A stretch of DNA of 25,185 nt from Acetobacteraceae bacterium (GTDB lineage: Bacteria > Pseudomonadota > Alphaproteobacteria > Acetobacterales > Acetobacteraceae): the NCBI GenBank assembly GCA_020853405.1, contig JADYYZ010000055.1, positions 1 to 25,185 of the forward strand, read 5' to 3'. How positions within the stretch are numbered: position 1 is the stretch's first letter; each line of letters starts with the position of its first letter. Below the pieces are notes generated by a model that saw only the letters and a list, made by a program, of their open reading frames with translations, did no database searches and had not been told where the DNA came from. This document shows, piece by piece, positions 6,788-14,386 of this stretch. The position numbers and the translations under genes are program-made.

Positions 6788-8905
6788 ATGACCGCCGACG
6801 CCTCCGCGGCACCCGAGGGCGCCGCCTCGCCGTTCGACCGCTGGCGGGGGCTCGCGGCCGCTGCGCGGCTGCCCAACGACGTGCTGCTGGCCGTCGGTGT
6901 CGCCACCATGCTGGTGGTGCTGATCGTGCCGCTGCCCACCGTGCTGCTCGATCTCGGGCTTGCGGTCTCGATCACCTCATCGGTCCTGGTGCTGATGGTC
7001 GCCCTGATGCTGGTGCGACCGCTCGACTTCACAAGCTTCCCGACGCTGCTGCTGATCACCACCCTGCTCCGGCTCGCTCTCAACGTCGCCAGCACGCGGC
7101 TGATCCTGAGCCAGGGGCACGAAGGCCCGGCCGCCGCCGGGCACGTGATCGCCGCCTTCGGCGCCTTCCTGATGCAGGGCGAGGTGGTGATCGGCGTGAT
7201 CGTGTTCGCGATCCTGGTGCTGGTGAATTTCATCGTCATCACCAAGGGGTCCGGCCGCATCGCCGAGGTTGCCGCGCGCTTCAGCCTCGATGCCATGCCA
7301 GGCAAGCAGATGGCGATCGACGCCGACCTCTCGGCGGGCCTGATCGACGAGGCGGGGGCGCGCAAGCGCCGCAAGGAACTCGAGGAGGAAAGCGCCTTCT
7401 TCGGCGCCATGGATGGTGCCGCCAAGTTCGTGCGCGGCGATGCGATCGCGGGGCTGATCATCACCGTGATCAACATCGTCGCGGGCCTTGCCATCGGCGC
7501 CGTCACGCACGGGCTGCCGGTCGCGGACGCGGCGCGCACCTACACCATCCTGACCGTCGGCGACGGGCTGGTCTCGCAGATCCCGGCGCTGCTGGTCTCC
7601 ACCGCCGCCGGTATCGTGGTGACCAAGGCCGGCGTCGAGGGCACCGCCGATGCAGCACTGGGGCGCGAGCTGGCGGGCAACCCGAAGCCGCTGGCCCTGA
7701 CCGCGGGCGCTGCCGCAGCGCTCGCGCTGCTGCCTGGCCTGCCGATGCTGCCGTTCCTGGCGCTGGCCGGCTCGGCGGGCTTCGCCGCCTGGAGCCGCCA
7801 GCGTGCCCTGGCCGAGGCCCAGGCACGCACCGCCGCCGAGGCGGCGATCGCCCCGCCCGCACCGTCCGACCTGCCGATCGGCGAGGCGCTGAAACTCGAC
7901 ACGCTGCGCCTTGAGCTCGGCTACGGGCTGCTCGGCCTCGCCTCGGCCGAGGGGCCTGGCAGGCTTGCCGACCAGATCCGCGCGCTGCGCCGCGCGCTCG
8001 CGGTCGAGATGGGCTTCGTGCTGCCGTCGGTGCGCATCCAGGACAACGTGCAGCTGCCCGCCAATGCCTACGTCATCCGCATCAAGGAGATCGAGGCAGG
8101 ACGCGGCGAGTTGCGCCCCGGCCAGCTGCTGGCGATGGACCCCAGGGGCGAGCCGGTGGCGCTCGCCGGCGAACGCACCAGCGAACCCGCCTTCGGCCTG
8201 CCCGCCGCCTGGATCGCCGAGGCGCTGCGCGAGGAGGCGCAGTTCCGCGGCTACACCGTCGTCGATCCGGCCAGCGTCGTCACCACGCACCTGACCGAGA
8301 TCGCCAAGGACTACATGCCCGAGATGCTGAGCTACGCCGAGACCCAGAAACTGCTCGACGAGCTGCCGCGCGAGCACCGCAAACTGCTGGAGGACCTGGT
8401 GCCGGCGCAGATCACGGTGGCCGGCATCCAGCGCGTGCTCGCCGCGCTGCTGGCCGAGCGCGTCTCGATCCGCGACCTGCCGACGATCCTCGAGGGCATC
8501 TCCGATGCTCTGGCCGCCGGCGCGCGGGCAGTGCCGGCACTGGTCGGCCAGGTACGGGTGCGGCTTGCGCGCCAGATCTCGGAGGCGGCGACCGCCCAGG
8601 CCGGCTACATCCCGCTGCTCGCGCTATCCGCGCAGTGGGAACAGGCGTTCGCCGAAAGCCTGGTAGGCCCGGCCGAGGACCGCCAGCTGGCGATGGCGCC
8701 GAGCAAGCTCACCGAGTTCATGACCAGGCTGCGCGATGCGTTCGATCGCGCCGCGGCCACGGGCGAGGCGCCGGTGCTGCTGGTCAGCCCCACCCTGCGC
8801 GCGCATGTCCGCGCCATCGTCGAGCGGTTCCGTCCCTCCACCGTGGTGCTGAGCCAGGCGGAGATTTTCCCGCGTGCGCGCATCCGAACGGTTGGGCAGG
8901 TCTAG
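6788..8905 (+). CDS. flhA: Flagellar export gate protein FlhA
   Basis: FlhA (705 aa, full family length) is the large inner-membrane component of the flagellar type III export gate. The N-terminal half holds about eight TM helices. Family signatures visible are RLALNVASTRLIL (95-107) and the FHIPEP cytoplasmic loop at about 151-220. That loop includes DAMPGKQMAIDADLSAGLI (168-186) and FFGAMDGAAKFVRGD (204-218). The C-terminal cytoplasmic domain (about 360-705) docks chaperone-substrate complexes and ends ARIRTVGQV. The start ATG lies 10 bp after flbD, with AGGG just upstream. flhF begins 3 bp after the TAG stop. Confidence 0.97.
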   Translation: MTADASAAPEGAASPFDRWRGLAAAARLPNDVLLAVGVATMLVVLIVPLPTVLLDLGLAVSITSSVLVLMVALMLVRPLDFTSFPTLLLITTLLRLALNVASTRLILSQGHEGPAAAGHVIAAFGAFLMQGEVVIGVIVFAILVLVNFIVITKGSGRIAEVAARFSLDAMPGKQMAIDADLSAGLIDEAGARKRRKELEEESAFFGAMDGAAKFVRGDAIAGLIITVINIVAGLAIGAVTHGLPVADAARTYTILTVGDGLVSQIPALLVSTAAGIVVTKAGVEGTADAALGRELAGNPKPLALTAGAAAALALLPGLPMLPFLALAGSAGFAAWSRQRALAEAQARTAAEAAIAPPAPSDLPIGEALKLDTLRLELGYGLLGLASAEGPGRLADQIRALRRALAVEMGFVLPSVRIQDNVQLPANAYVIRIKEIEAGRGELRPGQLLAMDPRGEPVALAGERTSEPAFGLPAAWIAEALREEAQFRGYTVVDPASVVTTHLTEIAKDYMPEMLSYAETQKLLDELPREHRKLLEDLVPAQITVAGIQRVLAALLAERVSIRDLPTILEGISDALAAGARAVPALVGQVRVRLARQISEAATAQAGYIPLLALSAQWEQAFAESLVGPAEDRQLAMAPSKLTEFMTRLRDAFDRAAATGEAPVLLVSPTLRAHVRAIVERFRPSTVVLSQAEIFPRARIRTVGQV

Positions 8906-8908
8906 CCG

Positions 8909-9805
8909 ATGCAGCTGAAGCTGATCCGCGCCGCGACGATGCCGGCGGCACTGGCCGCGGTGCGCGCCGAACTGGGGCCGGAGGCGCTGATCCTGTCCAG
9001 CCGGCGCATCGCCGGCGGCGTCGAGGTGTCGGCGGCACGCGAACCCGCCGACGGCCTGCCGCCGCCGCTGGAACCGCTGTTCGTGCCGGCACGCCGGCGC
9101 GACACCTCGGCGCTGGCGGCGCACGGCGTGCCGGCCTCACTCGCCCAGCGGATCGCCGAGGCCGGGCTTGCGCGCGTGCTCGCGTTCAGCCCGCTGCCGC
9201 TGGGTTCCGACGCGCCGCCGCTCTTGCTCGCCGGCCCGCCTGGTGCCGGCAAGACGCTGACCGCTGCGAAACTCGCCGCCCGGCTCTGCCTTGCCGGCCA
9301 GCCGCCGATGGTGATCACCGCCGATGGCAAGCGTGCCGGCGCGATCGAGCAGCTGGCGGCGTTCACCAGGCTGCTCGAGCTCGACCTGCTGGTCGCGCCG
9401 CACCCCGCGACACTGGCGCGGGCCCTTGCCAGGCGCGGCGCGCAGCCGGTGATCATCGACGGCGCAGGGCTCGACCCGTTCGACCCCTCGGATGCCGAGC
9501 TGCTGGCCGCCACGCTTGCCGCCGCACAGGCGACGCTGGTGCTGGTGCTGCCCGCCAACCTGGATGCCGAGGAGGCAGCGGCGCTGGCGGCGGCGCATGG
9601 CCGGCTTGGCGCCTCGCTGCTGATCGCGACCCGGCTCGACCAGACGCGCCGGCTGGGGGCGGTGATCGCGGCCGCCGGCCAGGGCCTCGCGATCGGCGGC
9701 TTCGGCACCGGCCCGGGTGCCGCCGACGGCTTCGCCGACCCTGATCCGGCGATGCTCGATGCCCGCCTCGCCACGCCCCCTGTCTATGCAGGAGCTGCAC
9801 GATGA
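8909..9805 (+). CDS. flhF: FlhF-like SRP-family GTPase
   Basis: A 298-aa protein in the flhF slot between flhA and flhG. FlhF is an SRP-type GTPase that marks the site of polar flagellum assembly. The N-terminus (MQLKLIRAATMPAALAAVRAEL, then LGPEALILSSR) matches the FlhF start. The NG region has P-loop GPPGAGKT (109-116), TADGKRAGAIEQL (137-149) in place of the usual TTDTYRIGAxEQL, and TRLD (241-244) for TKxD. The G3 motif reads DGAG (184-187) rather than DTAG. It is short compared with the usual 380-450 aa, mainly through a small middle segment. The gene overlaps flhG by 4 bp (ATGA). Identity is well supported by order; full GTPase activity is less certain. Confidence 0.85.
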   Translation: MQLKLIRAATMPAALAAVRAELGPEALILSSRRIAGGVEVSAAREPADGLPPPLEPLFVPARRRDTSALAAHGVPASLAQRIAEAGLARVLAFSPLPLGSDAPPLLLAGPPGAGKTLTAAKLAARLCLAGQPPMVITADGKRAGAIEQLAAFTRLLELDLLVAPHPATLARALARRGAQPVIIDGAGLDPFDPSDAELLAATLAAAQATLVLVLPANLDAEEAAALAAAHGRLGASLLIATRLDQTRRLGAVIAAAGQGLAIGGFGTGPGAADGFADPDPAMLDARLATPPVYAGAAR

Positions 9806-10596
9806 CCGAGACCGCAGTTGCGCCGGAGGGCGGCGTGCGCGACCGCGAGGCGACCCCGGCCTCGCGCCCGGCGCGCCTGGTTGCCGTCGCCTCGGGCAAG
9901 GGTGGGGTCGGCAAGACCTGGCTGTCGATCACGCTCGCGCACGCGCTCGCCCGTTCCGGCGCCGGCGTGCTGCTGTTCGACGGCGATCTCGGGCTTGCCA
10001 ATGTCGATGTCCAGCTCGGCCTCGCGGGGGGGCGCGATGTCGGGCCGCTGCTGGCCGGCGTGGCACCGCTCGAGGACTGCGTGCAGACGAGCGCGGCCGG
10101 CTTCGCGGTGCTGGCCGGCAGCAGCGGCACCGGCACCTTCTCCGCCCTTCCCGATGCCACCATCGACCGGCTCGCCGCCGTGCTGGCCGGCGCCAGGGGC
10201 TATTCGCACGTGCTGCTCGATCTCGGCGCCGGGCTCGACCGCACGGTGCGGCGCATGGCCGCCACCGCCGCCACCCTGCTGGTGGTCACCACCGACGAGC
10301 CGACCGCGCTGACCGATGCCTACGCGGCGCTGAAACTCGCCACCCACGACAAGCCCGGCGGCGACCGGCGGATCGTCGTCAATCTCGCCGCCAGCCGCGC
10401 CGCGGGCGAGCGGACCTACGCGACGCTTGCGAAGGCGTGCGAGAAATTCCTGGGCGCGCGGCCGCCGCTTGCCGGCATCATCCGGCGCGACCCGCGCGTG
10501 CCCGAGGCGATCCGCCGCCAGACCCCGCTGCTGACGCGCCACCCGCACAGCGAGGCCGCGGCCGATGTCTCGGCGCTGGCACGCGCGCTTCTCTAG
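9802..10596 (+). CDS. flhG: FlhG/MinD-like ATPase
   Basis: A 264-aa ParA/MinD-family ATPase. FlhG restricts flagellar number by controlling FlhF. The deviant Walker A ASGKGGVGKT is at 30-39, the switch I-like DGDLGLANVDVQLGL at about 60-74, and a hydrophobic Walker B strand followed by DLGAG near 139-143. The ~25-residue N-terminal extension does not show the DQAxxLR motif through which FlhG of other bacteria stimulates FlhF. No clear C-terminal amphipathic membrane helix is seen; the protein ends SALARALL. It is translationally coupled to flhF (ATGA overlap). Its TAG stop shares a CTAG palindrome with the stop of the converging methyltransferase gene. Confidence 0.88.
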   Translation: MTETAVAPEGGVRDREATPASRPARLVAVASGKGGVGKTWLSITLAHALARSGAGVLLFDGDLGLANVDVQLGLAGGRDVGPLLAGVAPLEDCVQTSAAGFAVLAGSSGTGTFSALPDATIDRLAAVLAGARGYSHVLLDLGAGLDRTVRRMAATAATLLVVTTDEPTALTDAYAALKLATHDKPGGDRRIVVNLAASRAAGERTYATLAKACEKFLGARPPLAGIIRRDPRVPEAIRRQTPLLTRHPHSEAAADVSALARALL

Positions 10597-11825
10597 TGCC
10601 TGCGCAACGCCAGCAGCGTGCCGATCACCGGCTTGCCTGCCTCCATCCGCATCTCGGCCTCGCCCCGCGCGGCAAGCTCGAGCCCGAGCGCGCGTGCCGC
10701 CTCGATCACCGCATCGGCATCGTGCTGGAACCTGAGCGCGCTGGTGAGCTGCACGGGCGCGCCGGGTTCGGGCTTCTCCAGCGAGAAGGCGAACACGCCA
10801 CCAGGTTCCAGCACCGGCGCGACCGCCAGCAGGACCGGGCTGAGCTCGCCGATATAGTTCAACACGTCGGCCGCCAGCACGATGCCGTACTGGCAGGGCT
10901 TCAGCCGTGGCAGCCAGTCCAGGAAGTCGCATTCGAACAGTTCGTCGTAGATGCCGCGCCGGCCTGCCAGTTCCAGCATCTTCGCGCTGATATCGGCGCC
11001 GTGCAGGCGACCGGCGAAGGGCTTCAGCACCAGCCCGGAAAGCCCGGTGCCGCAGCCGAGATCCAGTGCGGCACCGCCGGCCGGCAGCGCCAGCCGCTCG
11101 AGCATGCGGCCCAGCAGCTCGGGCGTGCGGTAGGCCAGCTTCCCCACCAGCTCGGCATCGAAGTGCTGCGCATAGACATCGAACAGTTCGCGCACATAGG
11201 CAGCCGGCGCGCGATCGGGGCTGCCGCCGCGCGCGGCATCGCGCAGGAATGCCGCCTGTTCTGCCTGCTTGGGCGAGATCCTCGTCTGTGCCAGCGCCCG
11301 GCTCGCTGCTTCCGCTGCCTCGTGGCCACGCTTCGCCTCCAGATAGGCATGCGCGAGAGCAAGGTGCGGCTCCGGCGCGTCGGGGGCGAGCCCTGTGGCG
11401 CGTTCCAGCTCGGGGATCGCGTTCGGGCCGCGCAGCATGCCGGCCAGCACCACGCCCAGGTTCCGCTTGGCGATCGGGTTGTCGGGCCGGAGCTCGAGCG
11501 AGCGCTCGAGCTCGGCGGCAGCATCACGGCCACGCCCTGCCAGCGCGAGCGCCGCGCCGAAATTCGCGCGGTACATGCCGGATTCGGGCTGCAGCGACAC
11601 CGCCTGCGCCAGGTACGGGATGGCGTCCTCGGGTCGTGCCTGCATCTGCAACGACACGCCCAGCAGGTTCAGCACGTCGGGGTGGCGCGGCACCTCGGCC
11701 AGGGTGATGCGCAGCAGGCCCTCGGCGTCCGACGGCCGACCATCCTGGAGATGGTCGAGCGCTGCCTGCAGCCGGCTTGTGACGTCGAGCGGCCGATCGG
11801 CCGGCCCCGCGAATTCCTCAGCCAC
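10593..11825 (-). CDS. TPR-repeat SAM-dependent methyltransferase (downstream copy)
   Basis: A 410-aa cytosolic protein: TPR repeats at about 15-185, then a class I SAM methyltransferase domain at about 205-408. The SAM motif I is LDLGCGTGLSG (254-264), with the post-I acidic residue in GADIS (about 275). The linker carries YVRELFDVYAQHFD...LAYRTPELL, typical of the TPR-containing predicted methyltransferases (COG4976-like). The substrate is unknown; the TPRs suggest a protein substrate. It starts with GTG at 11825, overlapping the upstream paralogue by 8 bp, so the two are an operon. It ends tail to tail with flhG, sharing 4 bp (CTAG). The neighbouring flagellar genes hint at flagellum-linked methylation, but that is inference. 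Confidence 0.8.
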   Translation of the reverse strand: MAEEFAGPADRPLDVTSRLQAALDHLQDGRPSDAEGLLRITLAEVPRHPDVLNLLGVSLQMQARPEDAIPYLAQAVSLQPESGMYRANFGAALALAGRGRDAAAELERSLELRPDNPIAKRNLGVVLAGMLRGPNAIPELERATGLAPDAPEPHLALAHAYLEAKRGHEAAEAASRALAQTRISPKQAEQAAFLRDAARGGSPDRAPAAYVRELFDVYAQHFDAELVGKLAYRTPELLGRMLERLALPAGGAALDLGCGTGLSGLVLKPFAGRLHGADISAKMLELAGRRGIYDELFECDFLDWLPRLKPCQYGIVLAADVLNYIGELSPVLLAVAPVLEPGGVFAFSLEKPEPGAPVQLTSALRFQHDADAVIEAARALGLELAARGEAEMRMEAGKPVIGTLLALRRH

Positions 11826-13116
11826 GGCGCATCACCAGCACGAACCCGCCGACCGGGCGACCGCGCTCCAGGCGCAGCGTGGCATCCTCCAGCAGCAGCG
11901 GCGTCCAGCCGCTGGCCAGCGCGCCTGCCCGCACCGCATCGGGATGATGGCGGAACCGCAGCTGGTCGCTGACCTCCATCGCCGCCGCCGGCTGGTCGGC
12001 CGCCGCCGACAGCCGCTCGAACGACAGCGCGCTGAGCCCGCCCGGGCGCACCACGCGGGCAAGCCGGCTGAACACCGGTTCAACCGCGCCGAGATAGATC
12101 ATCACGTCGGCGCCGAAGGCGAGATCGAACGAACCCGCCGCCTCGGCATCGAGGCACTGCGGCAGCTCCGCCTCGACCAGGCGGGAATAGACGCCGCTGG
12201 CCGCGGCCTTCTCCAGCATCCGCGGGCTGAGGTCGATGCCGGTGATGCTGCGCGCGAACGGCTTCAGCACCTGCCCCGAAAGGCCGGTGCCGCACCCGAG
12301 GTCCAGCACGTCGGCACCGGCATCGGCGAGGGCGCCGGCCGCGGCAAGCGCCTGCACCAGCGCTTCGGGCGTGCGATAGGCCAGCTGTTCGCGCAGGTGG
12401 CGATCGAAGGTGGGGGCGTAGGCATCGAACAGCAGCCGCACATAGGCGCCGGGCGCCTGCCGGGGCGGGGCGGAACCGGGGCTGTCGGCCATCAGGAACC
12501 GCGCCTCCTCGGCCAGGGCGGGAGCGGGCGAGCGCGCCAGCGCAGCGCGCGCCGATTCGGCGGCGGCCTCGCGCGAGCCGGCTTCGCGCAGGCATCGCGC
12601 CAAGGCGAGGTGCGTCTCGGCGTCGTCGGGGGCGAGCTCGCGGGCGTGATAGAGCATCGGCAGGGCCTGCGCGCCGCGGCCCAGCTGGGCAAGCGCGAGG
12701 CCCAGGTTGCGCCGGGTCGGCGCGTGGCCGGGGCGCAGCTGCAGCGAGCGCTCGAGCGCGGCGACCGCCTCGGCGGGGCGGCCGGCGGCAGCCAGCGCGG
12801 CGCCGAGATTGGCATGGAAGACGCCGCTTTGCGGATCGGCCGCGACAGCCGCCTCGGTCAGCCGCACGGCGTCGTCGGGGCGGCCCTGCAGGTGCGCGGC
12901 GATCCCGGACAGGTTCAGCACGTCGCCATCGGCGGGATGGCGGAGGGCCAGCGCCCGCAGCATCGCCTCGGCCCGGGCGCCGTCGCCATCGGCGAGGCAG
13001 AGGAGCACCGCCTCGATCGCGGCGGCATCCGGCCGCGATACCGGCGGGGCAGCATCGGTGGGGGGGCTGGCAGCCTGCATCGGCGCATTCTGAACCGGCT
13101 TCGCCCGCTTCGCCAT
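11818..13116 (-). CDS. TPR-repeat SAM-dependent methyltransferase (upstream copy)
   Basis: A 432-aa paralogue of the next gene: TPRs at about 33-200, SAM methyltransferase domain at about 222-430. Motif I is LDLGCGTGLSG (271-281), with GIDLSPRM (293-300) as the acidic SAM-binding strand. The shared linker reads YVRLLFDAYAPTFD...LAYRTPEAL. The copies match in domain order and key motifs but differ widely elsewhere, so the duplication is old. The start is ATG 13116; ATG 13080 would remove a 12-residue basic leader. It is first in a two-gene operon and diverges from phyR across 77 bp. The methyl acceptor is not known; TPRs point to a protein partner. Confidence 0.8.
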   Translation of the reverse strand: MAKRAKPVQNAPMQAASPPTDAAPPVSRPDAAAIEAVLLCLADGDGARAEAMLRALALRHPADGDVLNLSGIAAHLQGRPDDAVRLTEAAVAADPQSGVFHANLGAALAAAGRPAEAVAALERSLQLRPGHAPTRRNLGLALAQLGRGAQALPMLYHARELAPDDAETHLALARCLREAGSREAAAESARAALARSPAPALAEEARFLMADSPGSAPPRQAPGAYVRLLFDAYAPTFDRHLREQLAYRTPEALVQALAAAGALADAGADVLDLGCGTGLSGQVLKPFARSITGIDLSPRMLEKAAASGVYSRLVEAELPQCLDAEAAGSFDLAFGADVMIYLGAVEPVFSRLARVVRPGGLSALSFERLSAAADQPAAAMEVSDQLRFRHHPDAVRAGALASGWTPLLLEDATLRLERGRPVGGFVLVMRRG

Positions 13117-13163
13117 CGCCGCACGCGATGGCAGGGCGCGTTACCCACCGGGCGGCGCCGCGC

Positions 13164-13192
13164 TTGAGCGGAATGGTGGCCGAGGCTAACCT
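13164..13192 (+). promoter_or_regulatory. Weak sigma-70-like promoter candidate for phyR
   Basis: TTGAGC (13164-13169) and TAACCT (13187-13192) are separated by 17 bp in the phyR/methyltransferase divergent gap. Each element matches consensus only partly. If real, the transcript would begin near 13199, favouring the ATGs at 13200 or 13209 over 13194. No EcfG-type GGAAC-N16/17-CGTT is seen here. Confidence 0.25.
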
Positions 13193-13193
13193 G

Positions 13194-13979
13194 ATGGCAA
13201 TGGAGAGTATGATCGAAGCGATCAGCCGACATCTGCCGATGCTTCGCCGCTTCGCCCGCGCCGCGGTGGGCGGCCAGGCCGCCGGCGATGCGCTGGTGCG
13301 CGAATCGATGCCGGCGCTGGTTGCCGCCGCCGGCGGCGGCTGGGCGCCGGGAATCGCCGATCTGCGAGGTGCGCTGTTCGCCGCCCTGGTCACGACCATC
13401 CGCAACAGCACGATCGTCGCGTTCCCCAGTCCGGCCGGGGCGCCGCTGTCGCAGGCATTGGCAACGCTCGCGCCGGCGGAACGCGACGCGCTGCTGCTGA
13501 CCACGCTGGAAGGCTTTTCGGAGGCCGAGGCCGCCGCCATCCTTTCGGCGACACAGGCTGCCGTGCGCGACTGGATCGCCCAGGCACGCGAGGTGCTGCG
13601 CCGGCTGGAGCCGGCCCGCGTGCTGATCATCGAGGACGACGACCTGATCGCCGAAGCGATGGCGCGGGTCGTCACCACCATGGGCCATTCGGTCGTGCAC
13701 CGCGCCATCGCCGAAACCGAGGCGCTGGTCGCGGCGCGCGCCTCGGCACCGCACCTGGTTCTGGCCGACATCCAGCTCGGCGAAGGTGGCGACGGGCTGA
13801 ACGCCGCCCAGGCGATCGTCGCGGAATCGCCGGTGCCGGTGATCTTCGTCACCGGCTTTCCCGAACGGCTGCTGACCGGCGAGGCGCCGGAACCCGCCTT
13901 CGTGGTCAGCAAGCCGTATCGCGAGGAGACGCTGCGCACCGCCATCGGCCAGGCCCTGGCCACGCGGGCCCGTGCGTGA
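13194..13979 (+). CDS. phyR: General stress response anti-anti-sigma regulator PhyR
   Basis: A 261-aa protein with the PhyR layout: a sigma-factor-like domain (about 5-138) followed by a receiver domain (about 141-258). The first part has ISRHLPMLRRFARAAVGG and a sigma-4-like helix pair (about 92-137, LAPAERDALLLTTLEGFSEAEAA). The receiver has acidic residues IIEDDD (145-150), phospho-acceptor Asp192 in LADIQL, Thr220, and Lys240 in SKPY; PERLLTGEAPEP (223-234) is typical of PhyR. Phosphorylation should let the sigma-like domain bind NepR and free EcfG. ATG 13194 has GAGG 8 bp upstream; ATGs at 13200 and 13209 are alternatives, while a start further upstream would add a segment with no PhyR similarity. 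No sensor kinase is encoded nearby. Confidence 0.92.
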   Translation: MAMESMIEAISRHLPMLRRFARAAVGGQAAGDALVRESMPALVAAAGGGWAPGIADLRGALFAALVTTIRNSTIVAFPSPAGAPLSQALATLAPAERDALLLTTLEGFSEAEAAAILSATQAAVRDWIAQAREVLRRLEPARVLIIEDDDLIAEAMARVVTTMGHSVVHRAIAETEALVAARASAPHLVLADIQLGEGGDGLNAAQAIVAESPVPVIFVTGFPERLLTGEAPEPAFVVSKPYREETLRTAIGQALATRARA

Positions 13980-14027
13980 CGCGCCGAGGCGTCCGGCCGG
14001 GGCCGGCCGAAGCGCGAGTGGCGCCAT

Positions 14028-14052
14028 GGAACTTGGCCGAGCTGCGGGCGTT
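14028..14052 (+). promoter_or_regulatory. EcfG-type promoter upstream of nepR
   Basis: GGAAC (14028-14032), a 16-bp spacer and CGTT (14049-14052) match exactly the known alphaproteobacterial EcfG consensus GGAAC-N16/17-CGTT. Transcription would start near 14058, giving a short leader before nepR. It lies 48 bp after the phyR stop, on the same strand. Confidence 0.75.
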
Positions 14053-14091
14053 CTTGATGTTGGCGAACGAATGAACGGGCAGGGCAGGAAG

Positions 14092-14349
14092 ATGCCTGGT
14101 TTGGTTGCGCGAGACCCTGATGGGGCCACCGGTGTGCCGGAGGCTGCCAGCAGCACCGAGGCGGTCGCTGTGGCGTCACCTGCGCACCCGACGGTCGCGC
14201 CGCACACCGCGGGATTGCCGGCGGACGGCGAAGCCTTGGACGCCTGGCTGCGCGCGGAATTGTCGCGCCTTCACGATGACGTGCTGGCGGAGCCGGTTCC
14301 GCTCGACATGCTGCGCCTGCTGCAAGAAGCGGCAGGGCGCAAAGGCTGA
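14092..14349 (+). CDS. nepR: NepR anti-sigma factor
   Basis: NepR is the small anti-sigma factor that holds EcfG inactive until phosphorylated PhyR captures it. The conserved two-helix core lies at about 50-80 of the 85-aa product: LDAWLRAELSRLHDDVLAEP, then VPLDMLRLLQEA. The N-terminal ~48 residues are Ala/Pro/Thr-rich and probably disordered; many NepR proteins are only about 60 aa. I chose ATG 14092 because AGGG lies 7 bp upstream and the EcfG promoter predicts a transcript starting near 14058. ATG 14071 (92 aa) is possible but lacks a good ribosome site. Starts at GTG 13972 or ATG 14026 would precede or overlap the promoter and are less likely as the stress-induced form. It faces ecfG tail to tail, 37 bp apart. 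Confidence 0.85.
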   Translation: MPGLVARDPDGATGVPEAASSTEAVAVASPAHPTVAPHTAGLPADGEALDAWLRAELSRLHDDVLAEPVPLDMLRLLQEAAGRKG

Positions 14350-14361
14350 ACCGGGAGCGCA

Positions 14362-14377
14362 GCGCCGGCTTCGGCGC
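14362..14377. terminator. Hairpin between convergent nepR and ecfG
   Basis: GCGCCG-GCTT-CGGCGC forms a 6-bp GC stem with a 4-nt loop, extendable by three pairs past one bulge. It sits 12 bp after nepR and 9 bp after ecfG on the opposite strand. No T-run follows directly on either side, although CTTTTCTC occurs 20 bp on in +. It is a candidate bidirectional terminator. Confidence 0.45.
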
Positions 14378-14386
14378 CTGCTGGCG

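Noticed and set aside
11395..13167. A 590-codon open frame on + opposite the methyltransferase genes
   Set aside because: Its product is Arg/Gly/Gln/His-rich and lacks any motif, while the - strand genes show intact TPR and SAM-binding motifs.
13972..14091. Longer NepR starting at GTG 13972 and overlapping phyR
   Set aside because: That start lies upstream of the EcfG promoter, and the added residues are low-complexity and unlike NepR. It could exist only on a phyR read-through transcript.
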